DNA of 12,913 nucleotides from Erysipelotrichia bacterium (GCA_009916335.1 SAAR01000070.1:1-12913), one strand, 5' to 3'; numbered from the stretch's first letter, positions 1 to 7,964 are shown. Translations and numbers: made by a program. Notes: generated from the letters alone by a model not told the origin.

Positions 1-811
1 GTGCTAAACAGACAAGTAAAGCAAGCAATGAGGTAATTGATGTGGCATTCTTTGTGCCAATTTGTACATATGCAAAATCAGCGAAACAATATAAACTAAC
101 ACAGACAACAAGAAAGATGATCGTTAAGGCAACTAATAATATTTGTAATGCGACTTCATTCGGTGTTTTCTTTCTGGATGCACCTTCCACCATGGCAATC
201 ATTTTATCCATAAAACTCTTTCCTGGATCATTGCTTACTTGAATAATTAAATAATCAGAAAGAATCGTTGTTCCTCCAGTTACTGCACTACGATCACCAC
301 CACTTTCACGAATGACTGGTGCCGATTCTCCTGTAATGGCACTTTCATCAACCGAAGCAGCACCTTCAATCACATCTCCATCAGCAGCTATTTGATCACC
401 AACCTCTACATAGATAAGATCGCCTTTTCTAAGTGATAATGCATCGACTTCTTCCATTTCATCTTTCTTTGCAATGGATACGATCTTTTTCGCTAAGACA
501 TCTTTTCTTGATGCTCTTAATGCATCTGCTTGTGCCTTTCCTCTTCCTTCTGCAATCGCTTCTGCAAAATTAGCAAATAAGACTGTGAAGTAAAGTAAAA
601 GCGTTATATATAAAATAAATAAAGTATCGTTATCATGAATGCCACATACTGCACAAATTAATAATATTGTCGATAATATAGATGCGACATACACAATAAA
701 CATCACAGGATTTTTAATTTGTAATCGAGGATCCATCTTTAAAAAAGAATCCTTAATCGCTCTAAGCATTATTTTTTTATCTTTAAAAATACTTGTATTT
801 TCCTTTTTCAT
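1..811 (-). CDS. kdpB: KdpB, K+-transporting P-type ATPase catalytic subunit (C-terminus outside window)
   Basis: This is the catalytic P-type ATPase subunit of the KdpFABC high-affinity K+ pump, a plasma-membrane protein. Only the first 270 codons lie in the window. Visible are the N-terminal DPRLQIKNPVMFIVYV block (residues 27-42), which is highly conserved in KdpB, two hydrophobic pairs (about 34-57 and 64-80), the actuator domain with the dephosphorylation motif TGES (160-163), and the next membrane segment ending in LLALLVCLA. The window stops just before the expected PTTIGG loop, so the DKTGT phosphorylation site is not seen. The ATG at 811 follows AGGAGG, which overlaps the kdpA stop codon 11 nt upstream, so the pair is probably translationally coupled. 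kdpC should follow outside the window. The reading frame is open throughout. Identification is very secure. Confidence 0.97.
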   Translation of the reverse strand, partial: MKKENTSIFKDKKIMLRAIKDSFLKMDPRLQIKNPVMFIVYVASILSTILLICAVCGIHDNDTLFILYITLLLYFTVLFANFAEAIAEGRGKAQADALRASRKDVLAKKIVSIAKKDEMEEVDALSLRKGDLIYVEVGDQIAADGDVIEGAASVDESAITGESAPVIRESGGDRSAVTGGTTILSDYLIIQVSNDPGKSFMDKMIAMVEGASRKKTPNEVALQILLVALTIIFLVVCVSLYCFADFAYVQIGTKNATSITSLLALLVCLA

Positions 812-821
812 TGTTTTCCTC

Positions 822-2561
822 CTAGATCATTTGTGTAAAGAATTCAGCAATTGGTCCTAATGACAATGCTGGAAAAAAGCTTAACGCTCCAATAATTAAA
901 ACCACAATTATCAACAAGGTAATAAACAATGCATTATGCGTAGCCAATGTACCAGTGCTTGTTGCCATTGTTTTCTTTTGTACCATGGATCCTGCAATTG
1001 CTAAAATAGCTAAGATTGGTAAGAACCGTGCAAAGATCATAATGATACCAATACTGGTATTTAGAAATGGTGTATTCGCATTCAATCCAGCAAAGGCACT
1101 TCCATTATTTCCTCCTGCAGAAGTAAAGGCATAAAGCACTTCCGAAAAGCCATGTGTCCCTGTATTGTTTAAGCTATCCACTACTTCAGGCACCATACTT
1201 GCAATTCCTGTTCCTATTAAAATAGCTAGTGGTGTCGCTAAACAAGCAAGCATTGCCCATTTCATTTCATAAGGCTCAATCTTTTTTCCTAGATATTCAG
1301 GAGTTCTTCCTACCATTAATCCAGCGATAAAAACAGCGACAATCGCAAAGGCGATTAATCCATATAAGCCACTGCCTACTCCTCCAAAAATAACTTCTCC
1401 TAATTGCATTAACAACATCATGACCATACTTCCTAATGGTGTATAACTATCATGCATAGAATTGACACTACCATTGCTGGCTGCGGTGGTAAATGCTGCC
1501 CAAGTTGATGAAGATGCAATACCAAAGCGAGCTTCTTTTCCTTCCATATTTCCCCCTGGATAATCATATTCCGCTTGCATAGCGACTTCTCCATGTTGTG
1601 CTAATTGTTTTGTGCCATAACTTTCACTCACTGCAATACTACCTAAGGCGACAACTAATAATATAAACATGGTAATAAACATTGCTTTTCCTTGTCGTTT
1701 ATCTTTAATGGATCGTCCAAAGGAGAAACACAAGGCCGCAGGAATTAACAATAAAGAAAGCATTTCTAATAAATTAGAAAGAATCGTTGGATTTTCTAAT
1801 GGGTGTGCAGAGTTAACCCCAAAGAAACCTCCTCCATTTGTTCCTAATTGTTTAATAGCAATTTGTGAAGCGGCTGGTCCCATCGGTACTACTTGTTCTT
1901 TTACAACACTACCATCTTCTAAAACAATCGGTTCTACTAAAGCTGTACTTTCATAAGAATGAAAGTTTTGTACCACCCCTTGTGTAACTAAACCAATGGA
2001 TAAAACAATCGACAACGGCATTAATATATACAATGTTGCTTTTACTATATCTACCCAAAAACTACCTAGTCCTTTTGCCTTCACTTTTACAAAGGAGCGA
2101 ATCAAAGCATACAATACAGCTAAACCAGTTGCGGCTGACATAAAGTTTTGTACTGTTAAACCTAACATCTGTGTTAAATACGATAAGGTTGCTTCCCCAG
2201 AATAAGCTTGCCAATTTGTATTACTCACAAAACTAGCAGTGGTATTAAATGCAAGATGCCATGAAGTCCCTGCTACTTTTTCAGGATTCAACCCTAACAT
2301 ACCTTGTACTAGATTTAAGATGAATAAGAAGATAAACCCAAACAAACTAAACAAAAGCACTGCTTTTAAATACTGTTTCCAATTCATCTGTTCCTCTTTA
2401 TCAATACGCAAAAGTTTATAAATAAACTTTTCTAAAGGTTCTATCATTTTACTTAGCCATACTTTTTCATTGTCCATTACTTTTGCAATATACTTACCTA
2501 ATGGAATAGCTAAAACAACAAGTACAAACAAATAAAAGCCATACTGAACAAGTGTACTCAT
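822..2561 (-). CDS. kdpA: KdpA, K+-binding channel-like subunit of the Kdp ATPase
   Basis: KdpA is the membrane subunit that selects and binds K+ in the KdpFABC pump. The protein is 579 aa, close to the usual 550-580 aa. All four selectivity-filter regions of the superfamily-of-K+-transporters fold are present: [11 protein letters not shown] (107-117), [14 protein letters not shown] (241-254), [12 protein letters not shown] (358-369) and [11 protein letters not shown] (480-490). About ten hydrophobic segments are spread over the length. The ATG at 2561 follows GAGGTG and overlaps the kdpF stop codon in an ATGA arrangement. The kdpB ribosome binding site overlaps its stop. It sits second in the kdpFAB order. 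No broken or missing motif is seen. Confidence 0.98.
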   Translation of the reverse strand: MSTLVQYGFYLFVLVVLAIPLGKYIAKVMDNEKVWLSKMIEPLEKFIYKLLRIDKEEQMNWKQYLKAVLLFSLFGFIFLFILNLVQGMLGLNPEKVAGTSWHLAFNTTASFVSNTNWQAYSGEATLSYLTQMLGLTVQNFMSAATGLAVLYALIRSFVKVKAKGLGSFWVDIVKATLYILMPLSIVLSIGLVTQGVVQNFHSYESTALVEPIVLEDGSVVKEQVVPMGPAASQIAIKQLGTNGGGFFGVNSAHPLENPTILSNLLEMLSLLLIPAALCFSFGRSIKDKRQGKAMFITMFILLVVALGSIAVSESYGTKQLAQHGEVAMQAEYDYPGGNMEGKEARFGIASSSTWAAFTTAASNGSVNSMHDSYTPLGSMVMMLLMQLGEVIFGGVGSGLYGLIAFAIVAVFIAGLMVGRTPEYLGKKIEPYEMKWAMLACLATPLAILIGTGIASMVPEVVDSLNNTGTHGFSEVLYAFTSAGGNNGSAFAGLNANTPFLNTSIGIIMIFARFLPILAILAIAGSMVQKKTMATSTGTLATHNALFITLLIIVVLIIGALSFFPALSLGPIAEFFTQMI

Positions 2562-2647
2562 AGATTTTCACCTCTAAATAAAACATAGAATAAATAAACA
2601 AATAATAGCAATGCAATAATTGCAATGACACTAATGATCATTTCCAT
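2558..2647 (-). CDS. kdpF: KdpF, small stabilising subunit of the Kdp ATPase
   Basis: This is a 29-residue peptide starting [10 protein letters not shown], hydrophobic over residues 4-22 and ending YVLFRGENL. One membrane span plus a short polar tail matches the size, position and style of KdpF, a lipid-like stabiliser of the KdpABC complex. It is too short for ordinary gene finding. Support comes from a strong GGGAGGA ribosome binding site about 5 nt before the ATG and from a 4-nt ATGA overlap of its stop with the kdpA start. It is the first gene of the pump operon and is preceded by a promoter with a perfect TATAAT. Confidence 0.9.
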   Translation of the reverse strand: MEMIISVIAIIALLLFVYLFYVLFRGENL

Positions 2648-2685
2648 AAGATCCTCCCTTGGAAAACAACACTTTCCATATGCGT

Positions 2686-2752
2686 ATTATATGGCAAGGT
2701 ATATAAAGATGGTCTTAATATGAAGGAGGAAACAATAAAGATTGTGTTAAGA
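2686..2752 (-). promoter_or_regulatory. kdpF promoter with KdpE-type sites
   Basis: The -10 is TATAAT (2686-2691, minus strand). Upstream of it are 8 nt, then CATCTTTATATA (2700-2711), 1 nt, and TTAAGA (2713-2718). The same spacing occurs at the trkA, ORF1 and ORF2 promoters. A further half-site TTAACAC (2744-2750) lies in an 18-bp element (2735-2752) that recurs, with small changes, at 2888-2905 and 2971-2988. The -35 hexamer at 17 nt spacing (GACCAT) is poor, as expected for an activator-dependent promoter. With a start near 2679, the 18-bp element falls at about -56 to -73, close to where I recall KdpE binding at the E. coli kdp promoter. KdpE as the binder is an inference. Confidence 0.65.
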
Positions 2753-2757
2753 TACGA

Positions 2758-2847
2758 TCATGACTTAGAAAAGGTTTCTAAGATGATGATGACAATCCAT
2801 AAAACCATTGGTAAAACAAATAAATAAAGTAGACATACACACTCCAT
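2758..2847 (-). CDS. ORF1, single-span membrane microprotein upstream of kdpF (unrecognised)
   Basis: This 29-codon reading frame is of unknown family. It begins MECVCLLYLF, continues through a hydrophobic stretch to about residue 23 (IVIIIL) and ends ETFSKS, so it should be one membrane helix with a short polar C-terminus. It has an ideal ribosome binding site, AGGAGG at 2855-2860, with 7 nt spacing to the ATG. It has the same length as KdpF (29 aa) and also starts ME, but I see no convincing alignment beyond hydrophobicity. It is on the kdpFAB strand, 110 nt upstream of kdpF, with its own copy of the shared promoter layout upstream. It could be a second KdpF-like subunit, a small regulator of Kdp or Trk, or a leader peptide. 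Translation is likely; the function is not known. Confidence 0.6.
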   Translation of the reverse strand: MECVCLLYLFVLPMVLWIVIIILETFSKS

Positions 2848-2870
2848 AATAAATCCTCCTCTACCATATA

Positions 2871-2905
2871 AGCGTAACGAATTATTGATAAAGATAGTGT
2901 TAAAA
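2871..2905 (-). promoter_or_regulatory. ORF1 promoter with KdpE-type site
   Basis: On the minus strand TTAACA (2898-2903), 1 nt, TATCTTTATCAA (2885-2896), 8 nt and a weak -10 TACGCT (2871-2876) follow the spacing of the other three K+ locus promoters. The 18-bp element at 2888-2905 is a near copy of 2735-2752, and the similarity extends outward into CGATCAT on both copies. The predicted start near 2864 leaves just enough leader for the AGGAGG at 2855-2860. The weak -10 makes this the least certain of the four. Confidence 0.45.
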
Positions 2906-2941
2906 ATAACGATCATCTAATCATTTTTTCTTTATATCTTC

Positions 2942-3005
2942 TTTATACTTTCTTAACACGCCTACCTTTTTCTTAACATCATCTTTATATAAGCTTTGTT
3001 ACTAT
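2942..3005 (+). promoter_or_regulatory. trkA-trkH-kdpDE promoter with tandem KdpE-type sites
   Basis: TTTCTTAACA occurs twice in direct orientation at 2949-2958 and 2969-2978, exactly 20 bp (about two helical turns) apart, as expected for an OmpR/PhoB-family regulator. The upstream copy sits in TTTATACTTTCTTAACAC (2942-2959), which closely resembles the E. coli KdpE site as I remember it (TTTATACTTTTTTTACAC). The downstream copy continues into CATCTTTATATA (2980-2991), then 8 nt and a -10 TACTAT (3000-3005). This fits autoregulation by KdpE, which is encoded at the end of this operon. Confidence 0.65.
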
Positions 3006-3030
3006 ATCTATATAGAAAGAAGGCGTTGCT

Positions 3031-3486
3031 ATGTTATTTAAAAAAGAGAACAAAAAAGTGATTATTGTTGGCTGTGGAAGATTAGGTTCTACTTTAGCAA
3101 ACTATTTAAATAAACTGCATTATGATGTCATTATCATTGATAAAAAAGAGGATTCTTTTCGTAAACTGTCCGATAACTTTAGTGGTTTTACTTTAGTAGG
3201 AGAAGGTAGTGATCTATCTTTATTTGAAACCATCTCTATTCAAGATTGCCATATGTTTATTGCAGTAACAGATGATGACAACACAAACTGTATGCTTGCC
3301 CAAATTGCTAGTCGTATTTACAACATCAATAATATTTACGTTCGTTTAATTGATTCCAACAAAGAAATATTACTTGATGGTTTTCATGTCAATGCAATTT
3401 ACCCTTCTTTGTTGTCCTTAAAAGAATTTGAAAGATTAAGCCAAATTTCATTATCAAAGGAGGAACAGTATGAAAATTGTCATTAG
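3031..3486 (+). CDS. TrkA-type K+ channel regulatory protein, single RCK_N domain
   Basis: This is a 151-aa cytoplasmic protein consisting of one RCK N-terminal (TrkA-N) Rossmann domain. It has the dinucleotide-binding loop GCGRLGS (14-20), the acidic residue D37 at the end of the second strand, and the later GEGSD and FIAVTDDDNTN blocks typical of TrkA/KtrA. There is no RCK_C domain after about residue 125. The ATG at 3031 follows GAAAGAAGG with 7 nt spacing. It overlaps the next trkA-like gene by 17 nt. It probably gates the TrkH encoded two genes downstream in response to nucleotides, together with the second TrkA. It is shorter than KtrA (about 220 aa) and than E. coli TrkA (458 aa). Confidence 0.9.
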   Translation: MLFKKENKKVIIVGCGRLGSTLANYLNKLHYDVIIIDKKEDSFRKLSDNFSGFTLVGEGSDLSLFETISIQDCHMFIAVTDDDNTNCMLAQIASRIYNINNIYVRLIDSNKEILLDGFHVNAIYPSLLSLKEFERLSQISLSKEEQYENCH

Positions 3487-4132
3487 CAGTGGAAAAGAAA
3501 CAGCAGATTTTTTAATCGGTTCTTTACTTGCCAAAAAACATACACTCATTGTCATTAATGAGGATCAAAACTTCTGTACCCATATATCTGAGAAGTATGA
3601 CATTCCTATTTTTTATGGTGATCCTACTAAAATCTATGTCATGGAAGATGCAGAAGTAAATGACGCTGATATTTTTATCGCCTTAAAAGATAAAGATGCC
3701 GATAACTTAATCATGTGTCAATTAGCAAAAAAGATGTTTCATATACGCAAAGCTGTTTCGATTGTATCAAATCCTAAAAATGTTGCAATCTTTAAGAAAC
3801 TAGGTGTGAATACAGCAATTAGTGCCACCTTTACTATTAGTAAGATGATTGAACAATCCTCAACGATTGAAAACTTAATTTCTACCTTATCCTTAGAAGC
3901 TAATAAGATTGTTATTTCTGAAGTCTTAGTGGAAAACAAAAGTCGTATCGTCAATCAGTCTTTAAAAGATATTTCTTTTCCTGACAATACCACTATCTGT
4001 TGTATTATTCGTGGAGAAAAGATGATTATTCCACAAGGAAACACAACAATCTACGCACACGATAAGTTGTTAATTCTCTCTGCTTTTGATCATCAAGAAG
4101 AAATTATTAGGAGTCTATGTAATGAAAAATGA
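3470..4132 (+). CDS. TrkA-type K+ channel regulatory protein, RCK_N plus RCK_C
   Basis: This is a 220-aa second TrkA-like subunit. Residues 1-125 form an RCK_N domain and about 147-215 an RCK_C domain (KIVISEVLV to DKLLILSAF). The nucleotide loop is degenerate: where GxGxxG is expected the sequence reads SSGKETADFL (6-15), and the usual acidic residue is N30, so this domain may not bind NAD(H) normally. The preceding one-domain TrkA keeps an intact loop, so the two products may form a mixed gating ring, as if the E. coli four-domain TrkA were split and had lost its first C domain. RCK_C domains of related KtrA proteins bind cyclic di-AMP; whether this one does is unknown. The start at 3470 has AAAGGAGG upstream. 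Its stop overlaps the trkH start. Confidence 0.9.
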   Translation: MKIVISSGKETADFLIGSLLAKKHTLIVINEDQNFCTHISEKYDIPIFYGDPTKIYVMEDAEVNDADIFIALKDKDADNLIMCQLAKKMFHIRKAVSIVSNPKNVAIFKKLGVNTAISATFTISKMIEQSSTIENLISTLSLEANKIVISEVLVENKSRIVNQSLKDISFPDNTTICCIIRGEKMIIPQGNTTIYAHDKLLILSAFDHQEEIIRSLCNEK

Positions 4133-5630
4133 TTATGTGATTGATAAACAAATAGAAGGTTATTCATTAGTATTAGGTTATATCGGTGTTATCTTAATGA
4201 TTATTGGTTGTATTACCCTACTACCATTATTAACCTTATTCATCTATCCTCAAGAAGCAAACTATGCTATCTATTTTATGATACCAGCTATGATTGCCAT
4301 TTTATTAGGGTATATATTGTATTGGCGTATTCGTGGTTATCCTAGAGGTCATTTACGCAAACAACATGATTGTGTCATTGTCGTAAGTGCATGGATCTGT
4401 GCTGTATTTTTTAGTGCCATGCCTTTTTTTCTATTAGATAAATACAACTTTTCACAAGGTATGTTTGAATCAATGAGTGCTTGGAGTACCACAGGATTAA
4501 GCATTGTTGATGTTGATAATACTCCCCATCTTTATTTAATGCACCGTAGTATTGTCTTATTTTTTGGTGGGGTTGGTTTAGTGTTAGTTATGCTTTCCGT
4601 CTTATCGGATTCCTATGGTATGAACTTATACAATGCTGAAGGACATAATGATCGCTTACTACCAAACTTAATTAAATCATCACGCATGATTATGTCTATT
4701 TATTCAACTTATATTGCTGCTGGAACCATTTTATATATGCTTGCAGGAATGAATGCCTTTGATGCCATTAACCATGCCATTAGTGCTGTATCAACGGGAG
4801 GTTTTTCCACAAGAAGTGAAAGTATTGCCTATTATAAAAGCATTCCTATTGAAATGATTTCCATTGTCTTAATGTTATTAGGTGGGACTAATTTTATGGC
4901 ACACCTATTCTTAATTCGTGGAAAATTCAAACACTTCTTTCAGTATTGTGAAGTAAAACTATCTCTATTAATTATTCTTTTTGTAACCATTATCGTTAGT
5001 ACGATTTTATGTATTCAATTCTCTTACCTTTTAGAAAATTCTATACGCATTGGTTTATTTCAAATTGTTTCTGCCCTCACAACCACTGGTTTTCAAAATA
5101 TACCAGTATTAACAGTGCTTCCTCAATCTGTTTTATTAATCATGGTTTTCTTACACTTAATCGGAGGAGGAATTGGTTCCACAGCTGGTGGAATTAAACA
5201 ATATCGTGTTTATGTAGCATTTAAAAATATTACCTGGAATATTGCTAATAAACTTAGTAGTAAACGAAAAATTTCGATACAAAACATTTTTAAAGTAGGT
5301 GGAAAACAAAAGATTAGCAAAAGTGAAAAAAGTGAAATCTCTGCCTATATTCTTTTATACATTGCTATTTTTATTATCGGTACAATGATTTTTGTCATCT
5401 GTGGAAATTCTGTTCTCGCTTCTATGTTTGAATTTTCCAGTGCCTTAGGAACTGTAGGTTTATCGCTTGGTATCATTAATTATTTAAGTGATCCGATTAT
5501 CCTTTGGACAGGCATTGTTGGTATGTTTATGGGACGTTTAGAAATATATGTTGTTTTCATTGCTTTGTTTAGGGTATATAATGATGTCAAAGCGAAATGT
5601 CATCATAAGGAAAGGAAACAAAACCTATGA
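4122..5630 (+). CDS. trkH: TrkH/KtrB-family K+ uptake channel subunit
   Basis: This is a 502-aa integral membrane K+ uptake protein. The four P-loop filter glycines are visible: STTGL (122-126), STGGF (224-228), TTTGF (320-324) and GTVGL (443-447), with the conserved GGGIGSTAGGIK segment (348-359) and the C-terminal MGRLEIY (470-476). I take the ATG at 4122 rather than an in-frame ATG at 4086: AGGAG at 4109-4113 lies 8 nt before 4122, and this start leaves only an 11-nt overlap with the trkA stop. The stop overlaps the kdpD start as ATGA. This is the transport pore served by the two TrkA proteins before it. TrkH versus KtrB cannot be settled strictly, but length and motifs favour TrkH/TrkG. 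Confidence 0.94.
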   Translation: MKNDYVIDKQIEGYSLVLGYIGVILMIIGCITLLPLLTLFIYPQEANYAIYFMIPAMIAILLGYILYWRIRGYPRGHLRKQHDCVIVVSAWICAVFFSAMPFFLLDKYNFSQGMFESMSAWSTTGLSIVDVDNTPHLYLMHRSIVLFFGGVGLVLVMLSVLSDSYGMNLYNAEGHNDRLLPNLIKSSRMIMSIYSTYIAAGTILYMLAGMNAFDAINHAISAVSTGGFSTRSESIAYYKSIPIEMISIVLMLLGGTNFMAHLFLIRGKFKHFFQYCEVKLSLLIILFVTIIVSTILCIQFSYLLENSIRIGLFQIVSALTTTGFQNIPVLTVLPQSVLLIMVFLHLIGGGIGSTAGGIKQYRVYVAFKNITWNIANKLSSKRKISIQNIFKVGGKQKISKSEKSEISAYILLYIAIFIIGTMIFVICGNSVLASMFEFSSALGTVGLSLGIINYLSDPIILWTGIVGMFMGRLEIYVVFIALFRVYNDVKAKCHHKERKQNL

Positions 5631-7147
5631 AACTAGATACAAACAAACGAAAGGATACTTTCAAGATGATAATCATCTTATCCCTATGTACAATGATTGC
5701 TTCTATTTTCTTTGCTTTACATTTACACACAGAAAATATTATGATTGTGTATTTAACAGGTGTCTTGTTAGTCATTATTGAAAATCGACGTTTTTTCTGG
5801 GGTGTTGTTGCCTCTTTATTAAGCATTATTTTATTTAATTTTTTATTCACTACCCCTCGCTTTTCATTAGCGATGGACGATCCTAACTATTTCGTTACTA
5901 TCTTTATCTTTTTCATTGTTTCCTTCTTTGTCAGTACCCTTACATCTAAATTGCAACGCACTTTGCAAATAAGTAAACAAAAAGAGATACAAACACAAAT
6001 ATTATATGAAAACAGCCGTACATTTTTACAGATTTCAGGCTTAGAAAATATTATCTTATATGGAATTAAAACAGTGAATCAAATATTAAAACAAGAGTGT
6101 ATCATCTATTTATCAAATGAAAGTGATGATAGTGTGTTAAGTGCTCCTTACTATGATGATACGATGAAACATAAAAAAGAAATTGAAAATGCCTCTTCTG
6201 CAATATGGTGTTATCAAAATATGATTGAATGTGGAAAAGGAAGTAGTTTTTTTAGCGATAGTAAATGGCTTTATTTACCATTACAAAGTCCTCGTCAAAT
6301 TTTAGGGGTTGTTGCTTTATACGTTGAAAATGAAAAAGAAAGTAATCGCTTAGTGGTCGATACCCTCTTATCACAAATTGCCTTAGCAATTGAAAAAGAA
6401 AAACTAAGTATGATTCAAGAAAAAAATCTAATTGAGATTGAAAAAGAAAAACTGCGAAACACATTACTACGTTCTATCTCTCATGATTTGCGTACACCAC
6501 TTACTAATATCTCAGGCTCTAGTTCCTTTATTGTGAACAGCTATGATAAACTTCATAAAAACGAGATTATTTCTTTAATTAAAGATATTGGTAATGATGC
6601 TGTATGGTTAAACAATATGGTTGAAAATCTACTCAATATGACACGTTTACAAGAGGATAACTTACACCTCAATAAACAAAAAGAAGTGGTTGATGATATT
6701 ATGGAAGATGTCATCAATCGTTTACCAAAACACTATCGCTCACACATTCACTTAGACTTACCTACTGTCTTTTTAGTAGAAGTAGATGGCAAGTTATTTA
6801 TTCAAGTATTAGTGAATATCGTAGACAATGCCTTTAAACATACAAAAGAAAACGTTGATGTATTTATTAAAGTATATACAAAAGAAGATACAATTATTTT
6901 TGAAATCAGTGATACTGGTGGAGGAATAAGCGAACAAATACTACCTAAAATATTTGATCGTTTTGAAAGTGAAAGCAAAGGCATTTCAGCCGATTCTTAT
7001 CGAGGTACAGGACTTGGCTTAAGCATTGCAAAAGAAGTGATTCTTGCACATGGTGGAACCATTTGTGCTTTCAATAATGATATAGGTGGTGCAACCTTTA
7101 AAATAGAATTAGCACAAACGGAGGAACAAAATGAACGAAAACATTAA
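5627..7147 (+). CDS. kdpD: KdpD-like sensor histidine kinase lacking the N-terminal KdpD/USP domains
   Basis: This is the membrane sensor kinase partner of KdpE, 506 aa. It starts directly with a DUF4118-type four-helix membrane domain (about 13-105), followed by a GAF-like domain (about 125-255), a HisKA domain with SISHDLRTPLTN (phospho-acceptor H286) and a HATPase domain with N-box NIVDNAFKHT (397-406), G1 box DTGGG (429-433) and G2 box GTGLGLSIAKE (460-470). E. coli KdpD is about 890 aa. The missing roughly 370-residue N-terminal part contains the KdpD and USP-like domains, and the USP domain binds cyclic di-AMP in S. aureus. The start is firm because it overlaps the trkH stop (ATGA) with AAAGG upstream, so this is a natural short form, not a truncation at this locus. 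Confidence 0.93.
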   Translation: MKLDTNKRKDTFKMIIILSLCTMIASIFFALHLHTENIMIVYLTGVLLVIIENRRFFWGVVASLLSIILFNFLFTTPRFSLAMDDPNYFVTIFIFFIVSFFVSTLTSKLQRTLQISKQKEIQTQILYENSRTFLQISGLENIILYGIKTVNQILKQECIIYLSNESDDSVLSAPYYDDTMKHKKEIENASSAIWCYQNMIECGKGSSFFSDSKWLYLPLQSPRQILGVVALYVENEKESNRLVVDTLLSQIALAIEKEKLSMIQEKNLIEIEKEKLRNTLLRSISHDLRTPLTNISGSSSFIVNSYDKLHKNEIISLIKDIGNDAVWLNNMVENLLNMTRLQEDNLHLNKQKEVVDDIMEDVINRLPKHYRSHIHLDLPTVFLVEVDGKLFIQVLVNIVDNAFKHTKENVDVFIKVYTKEDTIIFEISDTGGGISEQILPKIFDRFESESKGISADSYRGTGLGLSIAKEVILAHGGTICAFNNDIGGATFKIELAQTEEQNERKH

Positions 7148-7820
7148 CATCTTAGTCATTGAAGATGACAAAAGTATTTCTCGTTTTTTAGAACTATCTT
7201 TAAAAACAAACGGTTATAAACCTTTATTAGCCGCCACTGGATTAGACGGTATTTCTTTATTTATGAGTAATAACCCTGATTTAATTTTATTAGATTTAGG
7301 ATTGCCTGATATTGATGGTATGGAAGTTTTAGATCAAATTAGAAGTCAAAGTGATGTACCCCTTATTATAGTGTCAGCTCGTGGCGAAGAAAAAGAAAAA
7401 GTCGATGCATTAGATAACGGTGCCGATGATTTTATCACTAAACCATTTCATTTAGGCGAATTATTAGCTAGAATTCGTGTTGCCTTACGAAAGAAAAAAG
7501 TAGATAGTGTCCTAGAAAAAGTATTCGTCTTAGATGGTTTTCGTTTAGATTTTGAAAAACGCCGTATTTTTATTAATGATGAGGAAGTACATTTTACCCC
7601 TATCGAATATAAGTTATTAACCTTATTAGTGAGAAATGCAGGTAAGGTATTAACACATAATTTTATTATTAAAGAAATATGGGGTTACTCCTATGAAGAA
7701 GAAGCACAATCACTGCGTGTGTTCATGGCGAATATACGCCGTAAAATTGAAAAGGATACGATGAATCCTCGCTACATCATCACAGAAGTTGGCGTAGGCT
7801 ATCGCTTCATGGACGATTAA
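7131..7820 (+). CDS. kdpE: KdpE, OmpR-family response regulator
   Basis: This is a 229-aa cytoplasmic DNA-binding response regulator and last gene of the operon. The receiver domain (1-120) has the acidic pair D12/D13, phospho-acceptor D55 in LILLDLGLPD, S82 and K104 (ITKPF). The C-terminal winged helix (about 130-227) ends with the usual YIITEVGVGYRF motif. It overlaps the kdpD end by 17 nt and has its own GAGGAA ribosome binding site. Its likely targets are the four promoters in this window with TTAACA-type sites, including its own operon promoter at 2942-3005. Confidence 0.94.
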   Translation: MNENINILVIEDDKSISRFLELSLKTNGYKPLLAATGLDGISLFMSNNPDLILLDLGLPDIDGMEVLDQIRSQSDVPLIIVSARGEEKEKVDALDNGADDFITKPFHLGELLARIRVALRKKKVDSVLEKVFVLDGFRLDFEKRRIFINDEEVHFTPIEYKLLTLLVRNAGKVLTHNFIIKEIWGYSYEEEAQSLRVFMANIRRKIEKDTMNPRYIITEVGVGYRFMDD

Positions 7821-7856
7821 AAGTCATACGTTCTTATTTAAACAGTGAATGATAAC

Positions 7857-7964
7857 TTATTTATGTGAAATCATATCTTGACAAGCATCAAGAAACATTC
7901 TAATAAAGAAAGCAATCGCCATAAAACATAAGATTGCAATGATAACATAGAGTATTGTCAACAT
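7857..7964 (-). CDS. ORF2, single-span membrane microprotein convergent with kdpE (unrecognised)
   Basis: This 35-codon reading frame is of unknown family. It starts MLTILYVIIAILCFMAIAFF (residues 1-20) and ends DACQDMISHK: one membrane helix, then an amphipathic polar tail. The ribosome binding site GAGGTA (7971-7976) is 6 nt from the ATG. It runs toward kdpE and its stop lies 36 nt from the kdpE stop, with no clear terminator between. If trk-kdpE transcripts run to the hairpin at 8071-8100, they would be antisense to it. Its upstream region carries the same promoter layout and a TTTATAC-N4-TTAACA site as the trkA promoter, so it is probably induced with the K+ systems. It may be an accessory peptide of TrkH, Kdp or KdpD; function unknown. 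Confidence 0.6.
   Translation of the reverse strand: MLTILYVIIAILCFMAIAFFIRMFLDACQDMISHK

Noticed and set aside
2719..2826. Plus-strand 35-codon frame starting MKEETIKIVL antisense to ORF1
   Set aside because: The start lacks a well-placed ribosome binding site, the product is not membrane-like or recognisable, and the frame crosses the kdpF operator region.
2848..3030. Possible cyclic di-AMP riboswitch ahead of the K+ genes
   Set aside because: The predicted leaders of trkA and ORF1 are under about 25 nt and no conserved ydaO/kimA-type fold or terminator is visible.
4086..4121. Longer TrkH start at 4086
   Set aside because: It would overlap the trkA frame by 47 nt and adds a non-conserved basic leader; AGGAG sits correctly for the ATG at 4122.
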